Positions 26,914-35,305 of a stretch of 64,000 bases of DNA are shown piece after piece; position 1 is the stretch's first letter; each line of letters begins with the position of its first letter. The notes beneath the pieces were generated by a model, which was not told the DNA's origin, ran no database searches, and was given only the letters and a program-made list of their open reading frames with translations. The stretch lies in NCBI GenBank assembly GCA_016223165.1, contig JACRPO010000021.1, forward strand, positions 182,286 through 246,285, written 5' to 3'. Both the position numbers and the translations under genes were made by a program. The stretch is from Burkholderiales bacterium (GTDB lineage Bacteria > Pseudomonadota > Gammaproteobacteria > Burkholderiales > Burkholderiaceae_C).

Positions 26914-27846
26914 TTGAGCGCCGCCGCCGTCCTCGCGCGCAGCCAGGAGAGCATCGACCGCTTCGTCGATGCCCTGTGGGTCGAGGACGGGCTGTCGCAG
27001 CTGACGCTGGCGGCCTACCGGCGCGACCTGGCGCTCTTGGCGGCATGGCTGGCCGAGAACGCGCGGCGCACACTCGACGATTGCGCCAAGGTCGACCTGC
27101 AGGGCTACATCGCCGCGCGCCACGCGAGCAGCCGCGCCACCACCGCCAACCGGCGGCTGACGGTCTTCCGGCGCTACTTCCGCTGGGCGCTGCGCGAGCG
27201 CCGCGTGGCGGCCGACCCGACGCTGGAGCTGCTCGCCGCCCGGCAGCCGCTGCGCGTGCCGAAGACGCTGTCGGAAGCGCAGGTCGAGGCGCTGCTCGCC
27301 GCGCCCGACACCGACACCCCGCTCGGCCAACGCGACCGCGCGATGCTGGAGCTGATGTATGCCAGCGGCCTGCGCGTGAGCGAGCTCGTCGAGTCCAAGC
27401 TCGTGCACCTCAGCCTCTCCGAAGGGGTGCTGCGCGTGCTCGGCAAGGGCGCGCGCGAGCGCCTCGTGCCCTTCGGCGAGGAGGCGCATGCCTGGCTGAC
27501 GCGCTGGCTCGCCGAGGGCCGGCCGGCGCTGCTGGGGGTGCGCGGCGGCGGTGGCAAGGTGCGCAGCAGCGAGGCGCTCTTCGTCACGCGGCGCGGCAGC
27601 GCCATGACGCGGCAGATGTTCTGGAAGCTCGTGAAGCGCTACGCCGTCGTCGCCGGCATCACCGCGCCGCTGACGCCGCACACGCTGCGCCACGCCTTCG
27701 CGACGCACCTGCTGAACCACGGCGCCGACCTGCGCGCCGTGCAGATGCTGCTCGGGCACGCCGACATCGCCACGACGACGATCTACACGCACGTGGCGCG
27801 CGAGCGGCTGCGGCAGCTGCACGCGAAGCATCATCCGCGCGGGTAG
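26914..27846 (+). CDS. xerD: Tyrosine site-specific recombinase XerD
   Basis: 310 residues, TTG start. The N-terminal SAM-like domain (IDRFVDALWVEDGLSQLTLAAYRRDL) and catalytic domain are complete: Arg in ASGLRVSEL, Lys in VLGKGARERLVP, His/Arg in HTLRHAFATHLL, His in LLGHADIATT and the nucleophile Tyr in IYTHV. XerD with XerC resolves chromosome dimers at dif under FtsK control. The size and absence of flanking phage genes make it the housekeeping protein rather than an element integrase. About 18 residues are inserted between GRPALLG and SEALFVTRRG. Confidence 0.94.
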   Translation: MSAAAVLARSQESIDRFVDALWVEDGLSQLTLAAYRRDLALLAAWLAENARRTLDDCAKVDLQGYIAARHASSRATTANRRLTVFRRYFRWALRERRVAADPTLELLAARQPLRVPKTLSEAQVEALLAAPDTDTPLGQRDRAMLELMYASGLRVSELVESKLVHLSLSEGVLRVLGKGARERLVPFGEEAHAWLTRWLAEGRPALLGVRGGGGKVRSSEALFVTRRGSAMTRQMFWKLVKRYAVVAGITAPLTPHTLRHAFATHLLNHGADLRAVQMLLGHADIATTTIYTHVARERLRQLHAKHHPRG

Positions 27847-27883
27847 CGCCCGGGGCGCCTGTGCAGCAGGGTGGGTCGACGGC

Positions 27884-29197
27884 TCAGGCTGCCATGGCGG
27901 CTTGTGGTGCGCTGGCGCGATCCGCGCGATCCGACAACCACGTGCAGATCGCGCGCGCGGCGCAGCCCGCCCCGTCCACACCCGCGTACCAGCCCTGGAC
28001 CTTCGCCGCACCCTGCGCAAAGCTCGGTTCGCGCAGCACGCGGCGAACCACCTCGGTGAGACGCGGCGTATCCACGTGCCGCGGCGCCACCGCGAGGCCT
28101 GCGCCGTGGCGCGCGGCGAGATCGACGTTGAGCTCCTGCTCGGGATGCAGCGGAATGCCGATGACCGGCGTGCCGCTGGCCATGGCCGTCTGCACGCTGC
28201 CCTGTCCGCCCATCGTCACGGCGACGTGCACGCGCGGCATCACCCTGTGGTTGGGCAGCAGGCCCGCGATCACGATGCCCGGATCGTCGTTCGGGCCGAA
28301 ATCGTGGATCGTCGCGCCGACGACGACGCGCGGCCCGGCCGCGCGCACGCGACGCACCGCGGCGCGCAGCATCTGCGGCGTGGCCGACGACAGCACCACC
28401 AGGGCCGTGGGCTCAGATCCGTCGAGGAAGGGTTCGACGGCAGGCGGCACCGGCACGTCGAGCCGGGCGAACAGGGGGCCCGTGGCCACCAGGCGCGTAC
28501 CGGTGCGATAGGCCTGCGGACGCTGCGGCTTCCACGCGGCCAGGTCGGCGGCGGAGATGCCCAGCACCTCGGGCGTGTCGGTGACGAGCGTGAGGTCGCC
28601 GAGCATCAGCGCCGCCAGCGATGGCACCGGTTCGACGCCCAGCTCGGCGGCCACGTCGTTGAGGAAGCGCACCGGGTCCGTCAGCCGCATCGGGCCGCCG
28701 TTGGCCAGTTTGCGCTTGAGCCAGGCGGGCAACCACTCGGTGCCCGGGATGGGCATCGTCGTGGGTGCCGGCGCGCGCCCGCGCTCGAACATCGGCGGTA
28801 CGTAAGACGCTCCGTGCGAGGCCACGAGCGGGATGCCCACGACGCGCGACGAGAGATAGGCGGTGAGCGTGAAGCCGATCACCACCGCCACGGCAGCCTG
28901 CCTGCGCAGGAACTCGGCCTCCGCGGCGACGCTGCGGCGCACCTCCTCGGGGGCCTGTATCCGAACCCCCGGGCGACCGATCTGGATCAGGTCGCGCAGG
29001 TACTGCGCGCTGCGTGCGGCGTCGAAGTGCGGCTCGAGCAGCGTGTAGCGCTCGCCCGCCTCGTCCAGCACGCGCGTATAGGGCCCGCCGTGGGTGGCGA
29101 TGCAGGCGGCCACGCCTTGCGCGCGCAGCGCCCGTGCGATGTGCAGCATGCGCGAGGTCTCCGAGAGGAAACCGCAGTTCGGCAACAGGGCAATCAC
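27884..29197 (-). CDS. MGT/UGT-type glycosyltransferase (GT1 family)
   Basis: 437 residues, GTG start with AGAGG 6 nt upstream. The N-terminal half begins IALLPNCGFLSETSRMLHIARALRAQG; the C-terminal half has LVVLSSATPQ, PNHRVMPRVHVAVTMGGQGSVQTAMASGTPVIGIPLHPEQELN, which matches the nucleotide-sugar binding block of GT1 enzymes such as macrolide or sterol glycosyltransferases. The acceptor is unknown. It is divergent from the MarR-family gene; a palindrome lies in the 46-bp gap, so MarR may control it. Confidence 0.86.
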   Translation of the reverse strand: MIALLPNCGFLSETSRMLHIARALRAQGVAACIATHGGPYTRVLDEAGERYTLLEPHFDAARSAQYLRDLIQIGRPGVRIQAPEEVRRSVAAEAEFLRRQAAVAVVIGFTLTAYLSSRVVGIPLVASHGASYVPPMFERGRAPAPTTMPIPGTEWLPAWLKRKLANGGPMRLTDPVRFLNDVAAELGVEPVPSLAALMLGDLTLVTDTPEVLGISAADLAAWKPQRPQAYRTGTRLVATGPLFARLDVPVPPAVEPFLDGSEPTALVVLSSATPQMLRAAVRRVRAAGPRVVVGATIHDFGPNDDPGIVIAGLLPNHRVMPRVHVAVTMGGQGSVQTAMASGTPVIGIPLHPEQELNVDLAARHGAGLAVAPRHVDTPRLTEVVRRVLREPSFAQGAAKVQGWYAGVDGAGCAARAICTWLSDRADRASAPQAAMAA

Positions 29198-29230
29198 GCT
29201 CGACCTCTTCCAAGGATGCCGGTATAAAGG

Positions 29231-29240
29231 TAATATATTA
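29231..29240. promoter_or_regulatory. Palindromic operator candidate between GT1 and marR genes
   Basis: TAATATATTA is a perfect 10-bp palindrome in an AT-rich island (29222-29245) within otherwise GC-rich DNA, lying 4 bp before the marR start and 34 bp before the divergent gene. It probably covers the promoters of both genes and is the likely MarR binding site. Confidence 0.6.
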
Positions 29241-29243
29241 GAT

Positions 29244-29801
29244 ATGTCTCCGGATCGTCAATGGCTCGAAGCCTCCCTGGAAGGGGTGCCCGCGGCGCAG
29301 GCGCAGTGCGTGCGCGCCTTTCGTCTGCTGATGGTGCAGGGCGCGCTGCTGCGCGGCCTGCTCGACCGCGAGCTGGCACCGAGCGGCGTCACCGCGCAGC
29401 AAGGCGCGATGCTGTCGTGGATCGATGCGCAGCCCGAGCCGCCGACGATCTCCGCCGTGGCCGCCGGGATGGCGATGACGCATCAGAACGTCAAGCAGAT
29501 CGCCAGCGCCCTCGCGCGCAAGGGCTTTCTCGAGATCGTGGTCGACGCCGCCGACCGGCGCGCGCGGCGCCTCGTGCCCGCCGCGCGCCACCGGCGCTTC
29601 TGGAAGCGTCGCAACGCCGACGACTTCGCGGCCGTGCAGACCTGGTTGTCCGTCTGGACGGACGAAGAAGTGAGCGCGGTGGTTGAACTGCTGCGGCGCC
29701 TGCACCGGCACTTGCAGGTTCAGGCACGGACAGCCGATGGTCCCGCGGCCGGGCGAGGCCGCGGCCGCAGGACGTCGAACCCGCGAGAGCCCTTCAAATG
29801 A
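29244..29801 (+). CDS. MarR-family transcriptional regulator
   Basis: 185 residues. The winged-helix core is visible: GVTAQQGAMLSWIDAQPEPPTISAVAAGMAMTHQNVKQIASALARKGFLEIVVDAADRRARRLV, with the recognition helix at MTHQNVKQIASAL and the wing at DAADRRARRL. MarR proteins are dimeric repressors released by small phenolics or oxidation. The C-terminus carries a basic Arg/Gly extension. It likely regulates itself and the divergent glycosyltransferase. Confidence 0.9.
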   Translation: MSPDRQWLEASLEGVPAAQAQCVRAFRLLMVQGALLRGLLDRELAPSGVTAQQGAMLSWIDAQPEPPTISAVAAGMAMTHQNVKQIASALARKGFLEIVVDAADRRARRLVPAARHRRFWKRRNADDFAAVQTWLSVWTDEEVSAVVELLRRLHRHLQVQARTADGPAAGRGRGRRTSNPREPFK

Positions 29802-29880
29802 GCCAGCTCACACCGTGCGACTCCTGGCCGGGTTGGCCGTCGAGGCGTGCCTGTCGTGTCTCGCCACACCGGGCGAGGCC

Positions 29881-31890
29881 TCACGCGAGGCACTCGTCGC
29901 TGGCCGGTTCGCGCGGCTGCAGGCGCGCCATCAGCTGCGCATGCGCCTGCAGCGGCATGGGCCGGTGGAAGCGGAAGCCCTGCAGCAGGTTGCAGCCCAT
30001 GCGCTCCAGCGCGCTCGCCTGTTCCTCCGTCTCCACGCCCTCGGCGATGACGGTCAGGTTCAGGCTCTTGCCGATGTCGATGATCGCGCTCAGCGTGCTC
30101 GGCCCGGCGGCCGGGCCTTCGATGTCGCGCACGAAGGCGCGGTCGATCTTCAGGATGTCGAAGGGCAGCGACTTGAGCATCCAGATGCTCGAGTAGCCGG
30201 TGCCGAAGTCGTCCAGCGCGAGCCTGAAGCCGAGCGCGCGCATGTGCTGCAGCACCGCCTTGGCCTTCTCGGCATCCTCCATCACCGCCGACTCGGTCAC
30301 TTCGAGCACGATCCTCGAAGGCGACACGCCGGTGTGCTCGAGCACCGTCTCGACGCTGCGCGCGTAGTTCACGTGCATCAACTGGCGCGGCGAGACGTTG
30401 ACGCTCACCGCCGCTGGCGTGCCGGCTTCCTCCAGCCGCCGCGCATGACGGCAGGCCTGCTCGAGCACCCACTGGCCGACCTGAAGGATCTGCCCGGTCT
30501 TCTCGGCCACGTCGATGAAGCCGGCCGGTGACAGCAGCGTGCCGTCGCGCTCGCGCAGCCGCACCAGCGCCTCGGCGAGCACCGGCTGCTTGCTGCGCGC
30601 GTCGACGATGGGTTGCGCGTACAGCACCAGCCGTTCCTCCTGCAGCGCCAGCGCCAGCGAGCGCTCGACGTCGAAGTCCCTGCGCATCGAGTCGACGTGG
30701 CTGCCGTTGTAGGCGATGGCCAGGTTGCCGCCCTGGCGCTTGGCGGCGTACATCGCGCGGTCGGCGCGGATGATCAGCTCGTCGGCGGGCACGTCGGGCT
30801 CGTCGCACAGCACCATGCCGATCGAGGTTCGCGGGTGCAGCAGCGCGCCGTGGCACGAGAACGGCTGGCTCACCGCATCGAGGATGCGGCCGGCGACGCC
30901 GCGCGCGTCGTCCTCGCTGTCGATGCCTTCGAAGAGCGCCACGAATTCGTCGCCGCCCATGCGCGCCAGCGTGTCGCCCGGGCGCAGGATCGACATCACG
31001 CGGCGCGCCGTCTCGATCAGGTACTGGTCGCCGGCAGCGTGGCCGAGCGAGTCGTTCACCTGCTTGAAGCGGTCGAGGTCGAACAGGAAGAGCACGAAAG
31101 GCCGTGCGCGGCTGCCCGCGCGCAGGCGTTCGAGCGACGCCACCAGCGCGGCGCGGTTGGGCAGGCCCGTGAGGTGGTCGGTGAGGGCCGCACGCGTGAG
31201 CCGCTCGCGCAACTCGTTGCGCGCCTCGACGTTGCGCGACATGCTGATCGTCTCGACGACGCGGCCGTTCAGCCCATAGGCGTGGCGCAGCGACATCTCC
31301 AGCATCACGTAGCGGCCATCCTTGTGCTGCCAGCGGCCTTCGAGCAGCAGCGCCCTGCGCGCGCGCGCCGCTGCCTTCAGCTGCGTGGCCCAGCTGTCCC
31401 TGTCGCCGGGCGCCTGCAGGTCGGTGATGCACCTGCCCTGCAGTTCCTCCGGCGCGTAGCCGAGATGGCGTCGTACCGACGGCGACACGTACTTGACGAA
31501 ACCCTTGGCGTCCACCTGCATCAGGATGTCTTCGGTGTGCATCTCCATGAAGGCGTAGCGCTGTACCCGCTTCGACAGCTCGGCTTCGCGCCGCGACATC
31601 TCGGCAAACGCGCGCTCGTAGCCGCGCACCAGCAGCTGCAGCGGTTCGGGCAGGCCCTCGATCACCGCCGAGGAAAGCGGCAGGCGGAACTCGGCCAACT
31701 GGGCCAGCGAGCGCTGCAGCGCCTCCCGGCGCGCCGAGCGTGCGCGCCAGGCGAGCCCGCCGGCGATGGCGGCGCCGGCGACGAGCAGGAGCCCCAGCGC
31801 CAACAGGCCCGGACGTGGCGCCGCCAGCACCATGTCGATCAGGTGCGCAACGAGCGCAGCGGCGATCACGAGCGGCAGGAGCTTTCGCAT
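29881..31890 (-). CDS. Membrane PAS-GGDEF-EAL protein
   Basis: 669 residues. Two N-terminal helices (LLPLVIAAALVAHLI; LLALGLLLVAGAAIAGGLAW), a PAS domain (about 105-225, ILMQVDAKGFVKYVSPSVRRHLGY), GGDEF (about 235-400) with an intact MGGDEF motif, and EAL (about 410-665) with LAEALVRL, DDFGTGYSS and VIAEGVE. Both c-di-GMP synthesis and hydrolysis motifs are intact, so it may do either. It is distinct in its N-terminus from the two paralogues at the right end. A perfect sigma-28-like -10 (GCCGATAA, 31961-31954) lies upstream, but no matching -35 is present. Confidence 0.95.
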   Translation of the reverse strand: MRKLLPLVIAAALVAHLIDMVLAAPRPGLLALGLLLVAGAAIAGGLAWRARSARREALQRSLAQLAEFRLPLSSAVIEGLPEPLQLLVRGYERAFAEMSRREAELSKRVQRYAFMEMHTEDILMQVDAKGFVKYVSPSVRRHLGYAPEELQGRCITDLQAPGDRDSWATQLKAAARARRALLLEGRWQHKDGRYVMLEMSLRHAYGLNGRVVETISMSRNVEARNELRERLTRAALTDHLTGLPNRAALVASLERLRAGSRARPFVLFLFDLDRFKQVNDSLGHAAGDQYLIETARRVMSILRPGDTLARMGGDEFVALFEGIDSEDDARGVAGRILDAVSQPFSCHGALLHPRTSIGMVLCDEPDVPADELIIRADRAMYAAKRQGGNLAIAYNGSHVDSMRRDFDVERSLALALQEERLVLYAQPIVDARSKQPVLAEALVRLRERDGTLLSPAGFIDVAEKTGQILQVGQWVLEQACRHARRLEEAGTPAAVSVNVSPRQLMHVNYARSVETVLEHTGVSPSRIVLEVTESAVMEDAEKAKAVLQHMRALGFRLALDDFGTGYSSIWMLKSLPFDILKIDRAFVRDIEGPAAGPSTLSAIIDIGKSLNLTVIAEGVETEEQASALERMGCNLLQGFRFHRPMPLQAHAQLMARLQPREPASDECLA

Positions 31891-32159
31891 GAAGAAGGGA
31901 TGGGCGGCGAGCTTGACGCCGGATGGCGGTCCGCGCTCCCGCGCCCGCCAGGGTTATCGGCCGATCGCGCACCGCGACGGAGCCGGGTGCCTCGAGCGGT
32001 CGCGGCCACCGGCACCGACCGGGTGGGCAGCGTGGCATGCGTCACGCTGGGCGTGACGGCGGGGGGCTCGCTTCTTGCCGTGCGCCGGGGTCACCCCAGA
32101 CCTGCTCGCCACTGCACTAGCATCGTCGACATGAACGGCGCACCCACGGGAGAGGATGC

Positions 32160-32597
32160 ATGAACACACCTTCAGCCTTCGCCCTGGCCGGCCTGCTGGG
32201 CTGGACCCTGCTGCTCCTGGTCTTGATGGAGATGCTGCGAGTGTCATGGGTGATGGAGATGCTGCGAGTGTCATGGGTGCTGCGGGGCGGTGTCGCGGCC
32301 AACGAGTTCCGCCCCGACAACGCCAACCTGTCGCCCTTCATGCAGCGGCTGGCGCGCGCGCACGCCAACTGCATCGAGGGGCTGCCGCTCTTCGGCGGCC
32401 TCTTGCTGCTGGCCATTGCGACGCAGCACACCGCCGTCACCGACACGCTCGCGCCATGGATGCTGGCGGCGCGCGTCGTGCAGTCCAGCGTGCACCTGGC
32501 GTCCATCAGCGTGCCGGCGGTGAACCTGCGCTTTGCGGCGTTCTGCGTGCAGCTGGTGATCGCGACGCGCTGGACCTGGGGCCTGCTGGCAAGTTGA
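32160..32597 (+). CDS. MAPEG-family membrane protein with internal 27-bp duplication
   Basis: 145 residues, four membrane helices. The MAPEG family (membrane-associated eicosanoid/glutathione metabolism) is suggested by RLARAHANCIEGLPLFGGLLLLAIAT, the substrate-loop region near FRPDNANLSPF, and RVVQSSVHLASISV. Bacterial members are glutathione S-transferase-like or of unknown role. A perfect 27-bp tandem duplication inserts an extra MEMLRVSWV after the first helix. Confidence 0.85.
   Translation: MNTPSAFALAGLLGWTLLLLVLMEMLRVSWVMEMLRVSWVLRGGVAANEFRPDNANLSPFMQRLARAHANCIEGLPLFGGLLLLAIATQHTAVTDTLAPWMLAARVVQSSVHLASISVPAVNLRFAAFCVQLVIATRWTWGLLAS
32226..32279 (+). repeat. Perfect 27-bp tandem duplication in the MAPEG gene
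   Basis: 32226-32252 and 32253-32279 are identical and in frame, each encoding MEMLRVSWV. No substitution separates the copies, so the duplication is very recent. Confidence 0.97.
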
Positions 32598-32693
32598 AGG
32601 GCCCGACAGTACAGCGGCCGATCGTTCCAGCCCTGTGCCCTGCCGGAGCGGCAGATCGCCGACGAGGGCGCATCAGTTCCGGCACGGCGGCGT

Positions 32694-33482
32694 CTATGGC
32701 CCCAGCTCACGCAGCTCTTCGTCGCTGAACCCGGCCGCACGCCGCGCTTCCAGGTTGAACGGACCCTTCAGCCGCGGCGCGCCGTGCCGCGCCGCGAGCA
32801 GCGCGTAGTGCGCGGCCGGATCGAGCCCTTCGCGCGCGCACAGCCAGCGGTACCAGCGATTTCCCACCGCCACGTGGCCGATCTCGTCGCGCAGGATGAT
32901 GTCGAGGATCTCGACGGCACGCGCGTCGCCGGCGCGCGCGAACTTGGCGCGCATCGGCGGCGTCGCGTCCAGGCCGCGCGCCTCCAACGTGCGCGGCACG
33001 AGCGCCATGCGCGCCACCACGTCGCAAGCGGTCTTCTCGCACATCGCCCACAGGCCGTCGTGCGCGTCGAAGTCGCCGTAGGCGTGGCCGAGCGTGGCCA
33101 GGTGCTCGGCGACGAGAGTGAAGTGCAGCGCCTCCTCGGCGGCCACGCGCTGCCAGTCGCGGTAGTAGGCCTCGGGAAGCCCGGCGAAGCGCCACACGGC
33201 ATCGAGCGCGAGGTTGATGGCGTTGAACTCGATGTGCGCCACCGCGTGCAGCAGCGCTGCGCGCCCGGCGGCGGTGAACGGTGTGCGGCGTGGCACCTGC
33301 GCCGGCTCGACGAGGCGCGGGTGCGGCGGGCGGCCGGGCAGCACAGCGGCGGGCGGCAGCAGCGCGGCCACATCCACCGGCGCTGCGCCGCCGGTGGAGC
33401 CAAACCATGCACGCGTCGCCGCCGCCTTCTGCGCCGGATCGGCCAGGGCCAACAGGCGCAAGGCCTCGCGACGCAGCTCCAT
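32694..33482 (-). CDS. DUF455 ferritin-like protein
   Basis: 262 residues. Start chosen at 33482 (MELRREALRLLALAD). The ferritin-like di-metal residues are visible in HAVAHIEFNAINLALDA, RVAAEEALHFTLVAEHLA and ILRDEIGHVAVGNRWYRWLCA. The family is of unknown function; its fold suggests a di-iron or manganese centre, and distant relatives include MiaE-like hydroxylases. It is divergent from the carbonic anhydrase gene. Confidence 0.9.
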   Translation of the reverse strand: MELRREALRLLALADPAQKAAATRAWFGSTGGAAPVDVAALLPPAAVLPGRPPHPRLVEPAQVPRRTPFTAAGRAALLHAVAHIEFNAINLALDAVWRFAGLPEAYYRDWQRVAAEEALHFTLVAEHLATLGHAYGDFDAHDGLWAMCEKTACDVVARMALVPRTLEARGLDATPPMRAKFARAGDARAVEILDIILRDEIGHVAVGNRWYRWLCAREGLDPAAHYALLAARHGAPRLKGPFNLEARRAAGFSDEELRELGP

Positions 33483-33538
33483 CCCTAGAATTATCGGTTT
33501 CCCGATCCACCATCCCGCTGTCCTCACCGGAGCCGCCC

Positions 33539-34063
33539 TTGGCGATCTATCAACTCGGCGACGATGCCCCGCGCATCGCGCCCACGGCCTGGGTGGCCGA
33601 GAGTGCGCAGGTCATCGGCCGCGTCGAGCTGGCCGAGGGTGCCAGCGTCTGGTATGGCTGCGTGCTGCGCGGCGACAACGAGTGGATCCGCATCGGCGCG
33701 CGCAGCAACGTGCAGGACGCCAGCGTCATGCACACCGACATGGGCTACCCGCTCGTCGTCGGCGACGACGTCACCATCGGCCACCAGGTGATGCTGCACG
33801 GCTGCATCGTCGGCGACGGCGCGCTCATCGGCATGCAGGCTGTCGTGCTCAACGGCGCCCGCATCGGCAAGGGCTGCCTCGTCGCCGCCGGTGCCGTGGT
33901 GCCCGAGGGCAAGGTGTTCGAGGACGGCTGGCTCATCATCGGCGCGCCGGCCAAGGCGGTGCGGCCGCTCGATCCGGCGCAGATGGAGCGCGCCCGCTCG
34001 GCCACCGCGCACTATGTCGACAACGCGCAGCGCCATCGCGCGCTGCTGCGCCGCATCGGCTGA
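33539..34063 (+). CDS. Gamma-carbonic-anhydrase-like hexapeptide-repeat protein
   Basis: 174 residues. A left-handed beta-helix of hexapeptide repeats (IGRVELAEGASVWYGCVLRGD, IRIGARSNVQDASVMHTD, VTIGHQVMLHGCIVGDGALIGMQAVVLNGARIG) with the three zinc-ligand histidines in VMHTD, GHQVMLHG. This is the YrdA/PaaY/CaiE group, related to Cam. The TTG start at 33539 is supported by GGAG 6 nt upstream and yields MAIYQLGDD, the family N-terminus. Carbonic anhydrase activity is not proven for the group. Confidence 0.92.
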   Translation: MAIYQLGDDAPRIAPTAWVAESAQVIGRVELAEGASVWYGCVLRGDNEWIRIGARSNVQDASVMHTDMGYPLVVGDDVTIGHQVMLHGCIVGDGALIGMQAVVLNGARIGKGCLVAAGAVVPEGKVFEDGWLIIGAPAKAVRPLDPAQMERARSATAHYVDNAQRHRALLRRIG

Positions 34064-34096
34064 GCGCCCGTGCAGACACTGGCGCCGCCGCGACGC

Positions 34097-34193
34097 GGAC
34101 GGATGAAAAGCGGCCGATGAGATGCGGACGATGAGATGCGACCGATGAGCCGCGACCGATGAGCCGCGACCGATGAGCCGCGACCGATGAGCG
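34097..34193 (+). repeat. 14-bp tandem array forming chained ATGA mini-ORFs before hslO
   Basis: About six and a half copies of a 14-bp unit (consensus CGACCGATGAGCCG; more degenerate to the left) run into hslO. Each unit carries an ATG (34103, 34117, 34131, 34145, 34159, 34173), opening a five-codon ORF (MKSGR, MRCGR, MRCDR, then MSRDR three times) whose TGA overlaps the next unit's ATG as ATGA. The last TGA overlaps the hslO ATG at 34187. Confidence 0.9.
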
Positions 34194-35197
34194 AGCTGAC
34201 CAAGTTCCTCTTCGAGGGCCTGCCCGTGCGCGGCATGCTCGTGCGCCTCACCGACAGCTGGCGCGAGGTGCTGCGCCGGCGCGGCACCGCCGGCGCCTAC
34301 CCGCAGCCGGTGCGCGAGCTGCTGGGTGAGATGACCGCCGCCGGCGTGCTGATGCAGGCCAACATCAAGTTCAACGGCGCGCTGGTGCTGCAGATCCACG
34401 GCGACGGGCCCGTCAAGATCGCCGTCGCCGAGGTGCAGAGCGATCTCGCGTTCCGCGCCACGGCCAAGATCGTCGGCGAGGTCGGGCCGGACGCCCTGCT
34501 GGAGTCGCTCGTCAACGTGCACGGCAAGGGGCGCTGCGCCATCACGCTCGACCCGCGCGAGCGGCTGCCGGGCCAGCAGCCGTATCAGGGCGTCGTGCCG
34601 CTGCACGGCGACCGGCGTGAGCCGCTGCAGCGCGTGCAGCAGGTGCTCGAGCACTACATGCTGCAAAGCGAGCAGCTCGACACCCGGCTCGTGCTCGCCG
34701 CCAACGACGAGCTCGCCGCCGGCCTCCTGATCCAGCGCCTGCCGGTGCAGGGCGAGGGCAACCTGGAGGGCCTGTCTGCTCGCGCAGGTCGCGCGGCCCG
34801 CACCGAGCGGACGGGCCTGCCCGCGCTGCGCAACGAAGACGACATCGGCCTGTCCGAGGCCTTCAACCGCATCGCCCTGCTGGCCGCCACGCTGACGCGC
34901 GAGGAGCTGCTCGCCTTGCCGGCCGAGCGCGTGCTGCACCGCTTGTTCTGGGAGGAGACGCTGCGCGTCTTCGAGCCGCTGTCGCCGCGCTTCGCCTGCA
35001 CCTGCTCGCGCGAGCGCGTGCGCGGCATGCTGCGCGGGCTCGGCCGCGAGGAGGTGGACAGCGTCGTCGCCGAGCGCGGTGACATCGAGATCGGCTGCGA
35101 GTTCTGCGGCGTGCTGTACCGCTTCGACGCGGTCGACGTGGGCGAGCTGTTCACGCCGGGCATCGACCAGCCGCCGGGACCGCGCGCCGTGCAGTAG
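34187..35197 (+). CDS. hslO: Hsp33 redox-regulated chaperone
   Basis: 336 residues. A cytosolic holdase activated by oxidation and unfolding. The C-terminal zinc/redox switch is intact as CxC (FACTCSRERV) and CxxC (GCEFCGVLY). N-terminal landmarks: LTKFLFEGLPVRGMLVRLTDSW, MTAAGVLMQANIKFNGALVLQIHGDGPV. The start ATG at 34187 is the last of a series of ATGs in a 14-bp repeat and overlaps the stop of the preceding mini-ORF, so translation may depend on re-initiation. It is about 40 residues longer than E. coli Hsp33. Confidence 0.96.
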   Translation: MSELTKFLFEGLPVRGMLVRLTDSWREVLRRRGTAGAYPQPVRELLGEMTAAGVLMQANIKFNGALVLQIHGDGPVKIAVAEVQSDLAFRATAKIVGEVGPDALLESLVNVHGKGRCAITLDPRERLPGQQPYQGVVPLHGDRREPLQRVQQVLEHYMLQSEQLDTRLVLAANDELAAGLLIQRLPVQGEGNLEGLSARAGRAARTERTGLPALRNEDDIGLSEAFNRIALLAATLTREELLALPAERVLHRLFWEETLRVFEPLSPRFACTCSRERVRGMLRGLGREEVDSVVAERGDIEIGCEFCGVLYRFDAVDVGELFTPGIDQPPGPRAVQ

Positions 35198-35305
35198 CGC
35201 GGCGTGGCCGGGGCGCCCGATGCCGGCCGCCTCGACGATCGTCGGCTCCTTGTGGTGTCGCGGTCCGGCCGGCGCGACGGCGCGCCGCAGAGCCGCTGAC
35301 GCCGC

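Noticed and set aside
26914..27846. Integrase of a genomic island
   Set aside because: The sequence fits housekeeping XerD in length and motifs, and there is no tRNA, att-like repeat or phage gene beside it.
34097..34193. CRISPR-like array
   Set aside because: The 14-bp units are contiguous with no spacers and no cas genes are present.
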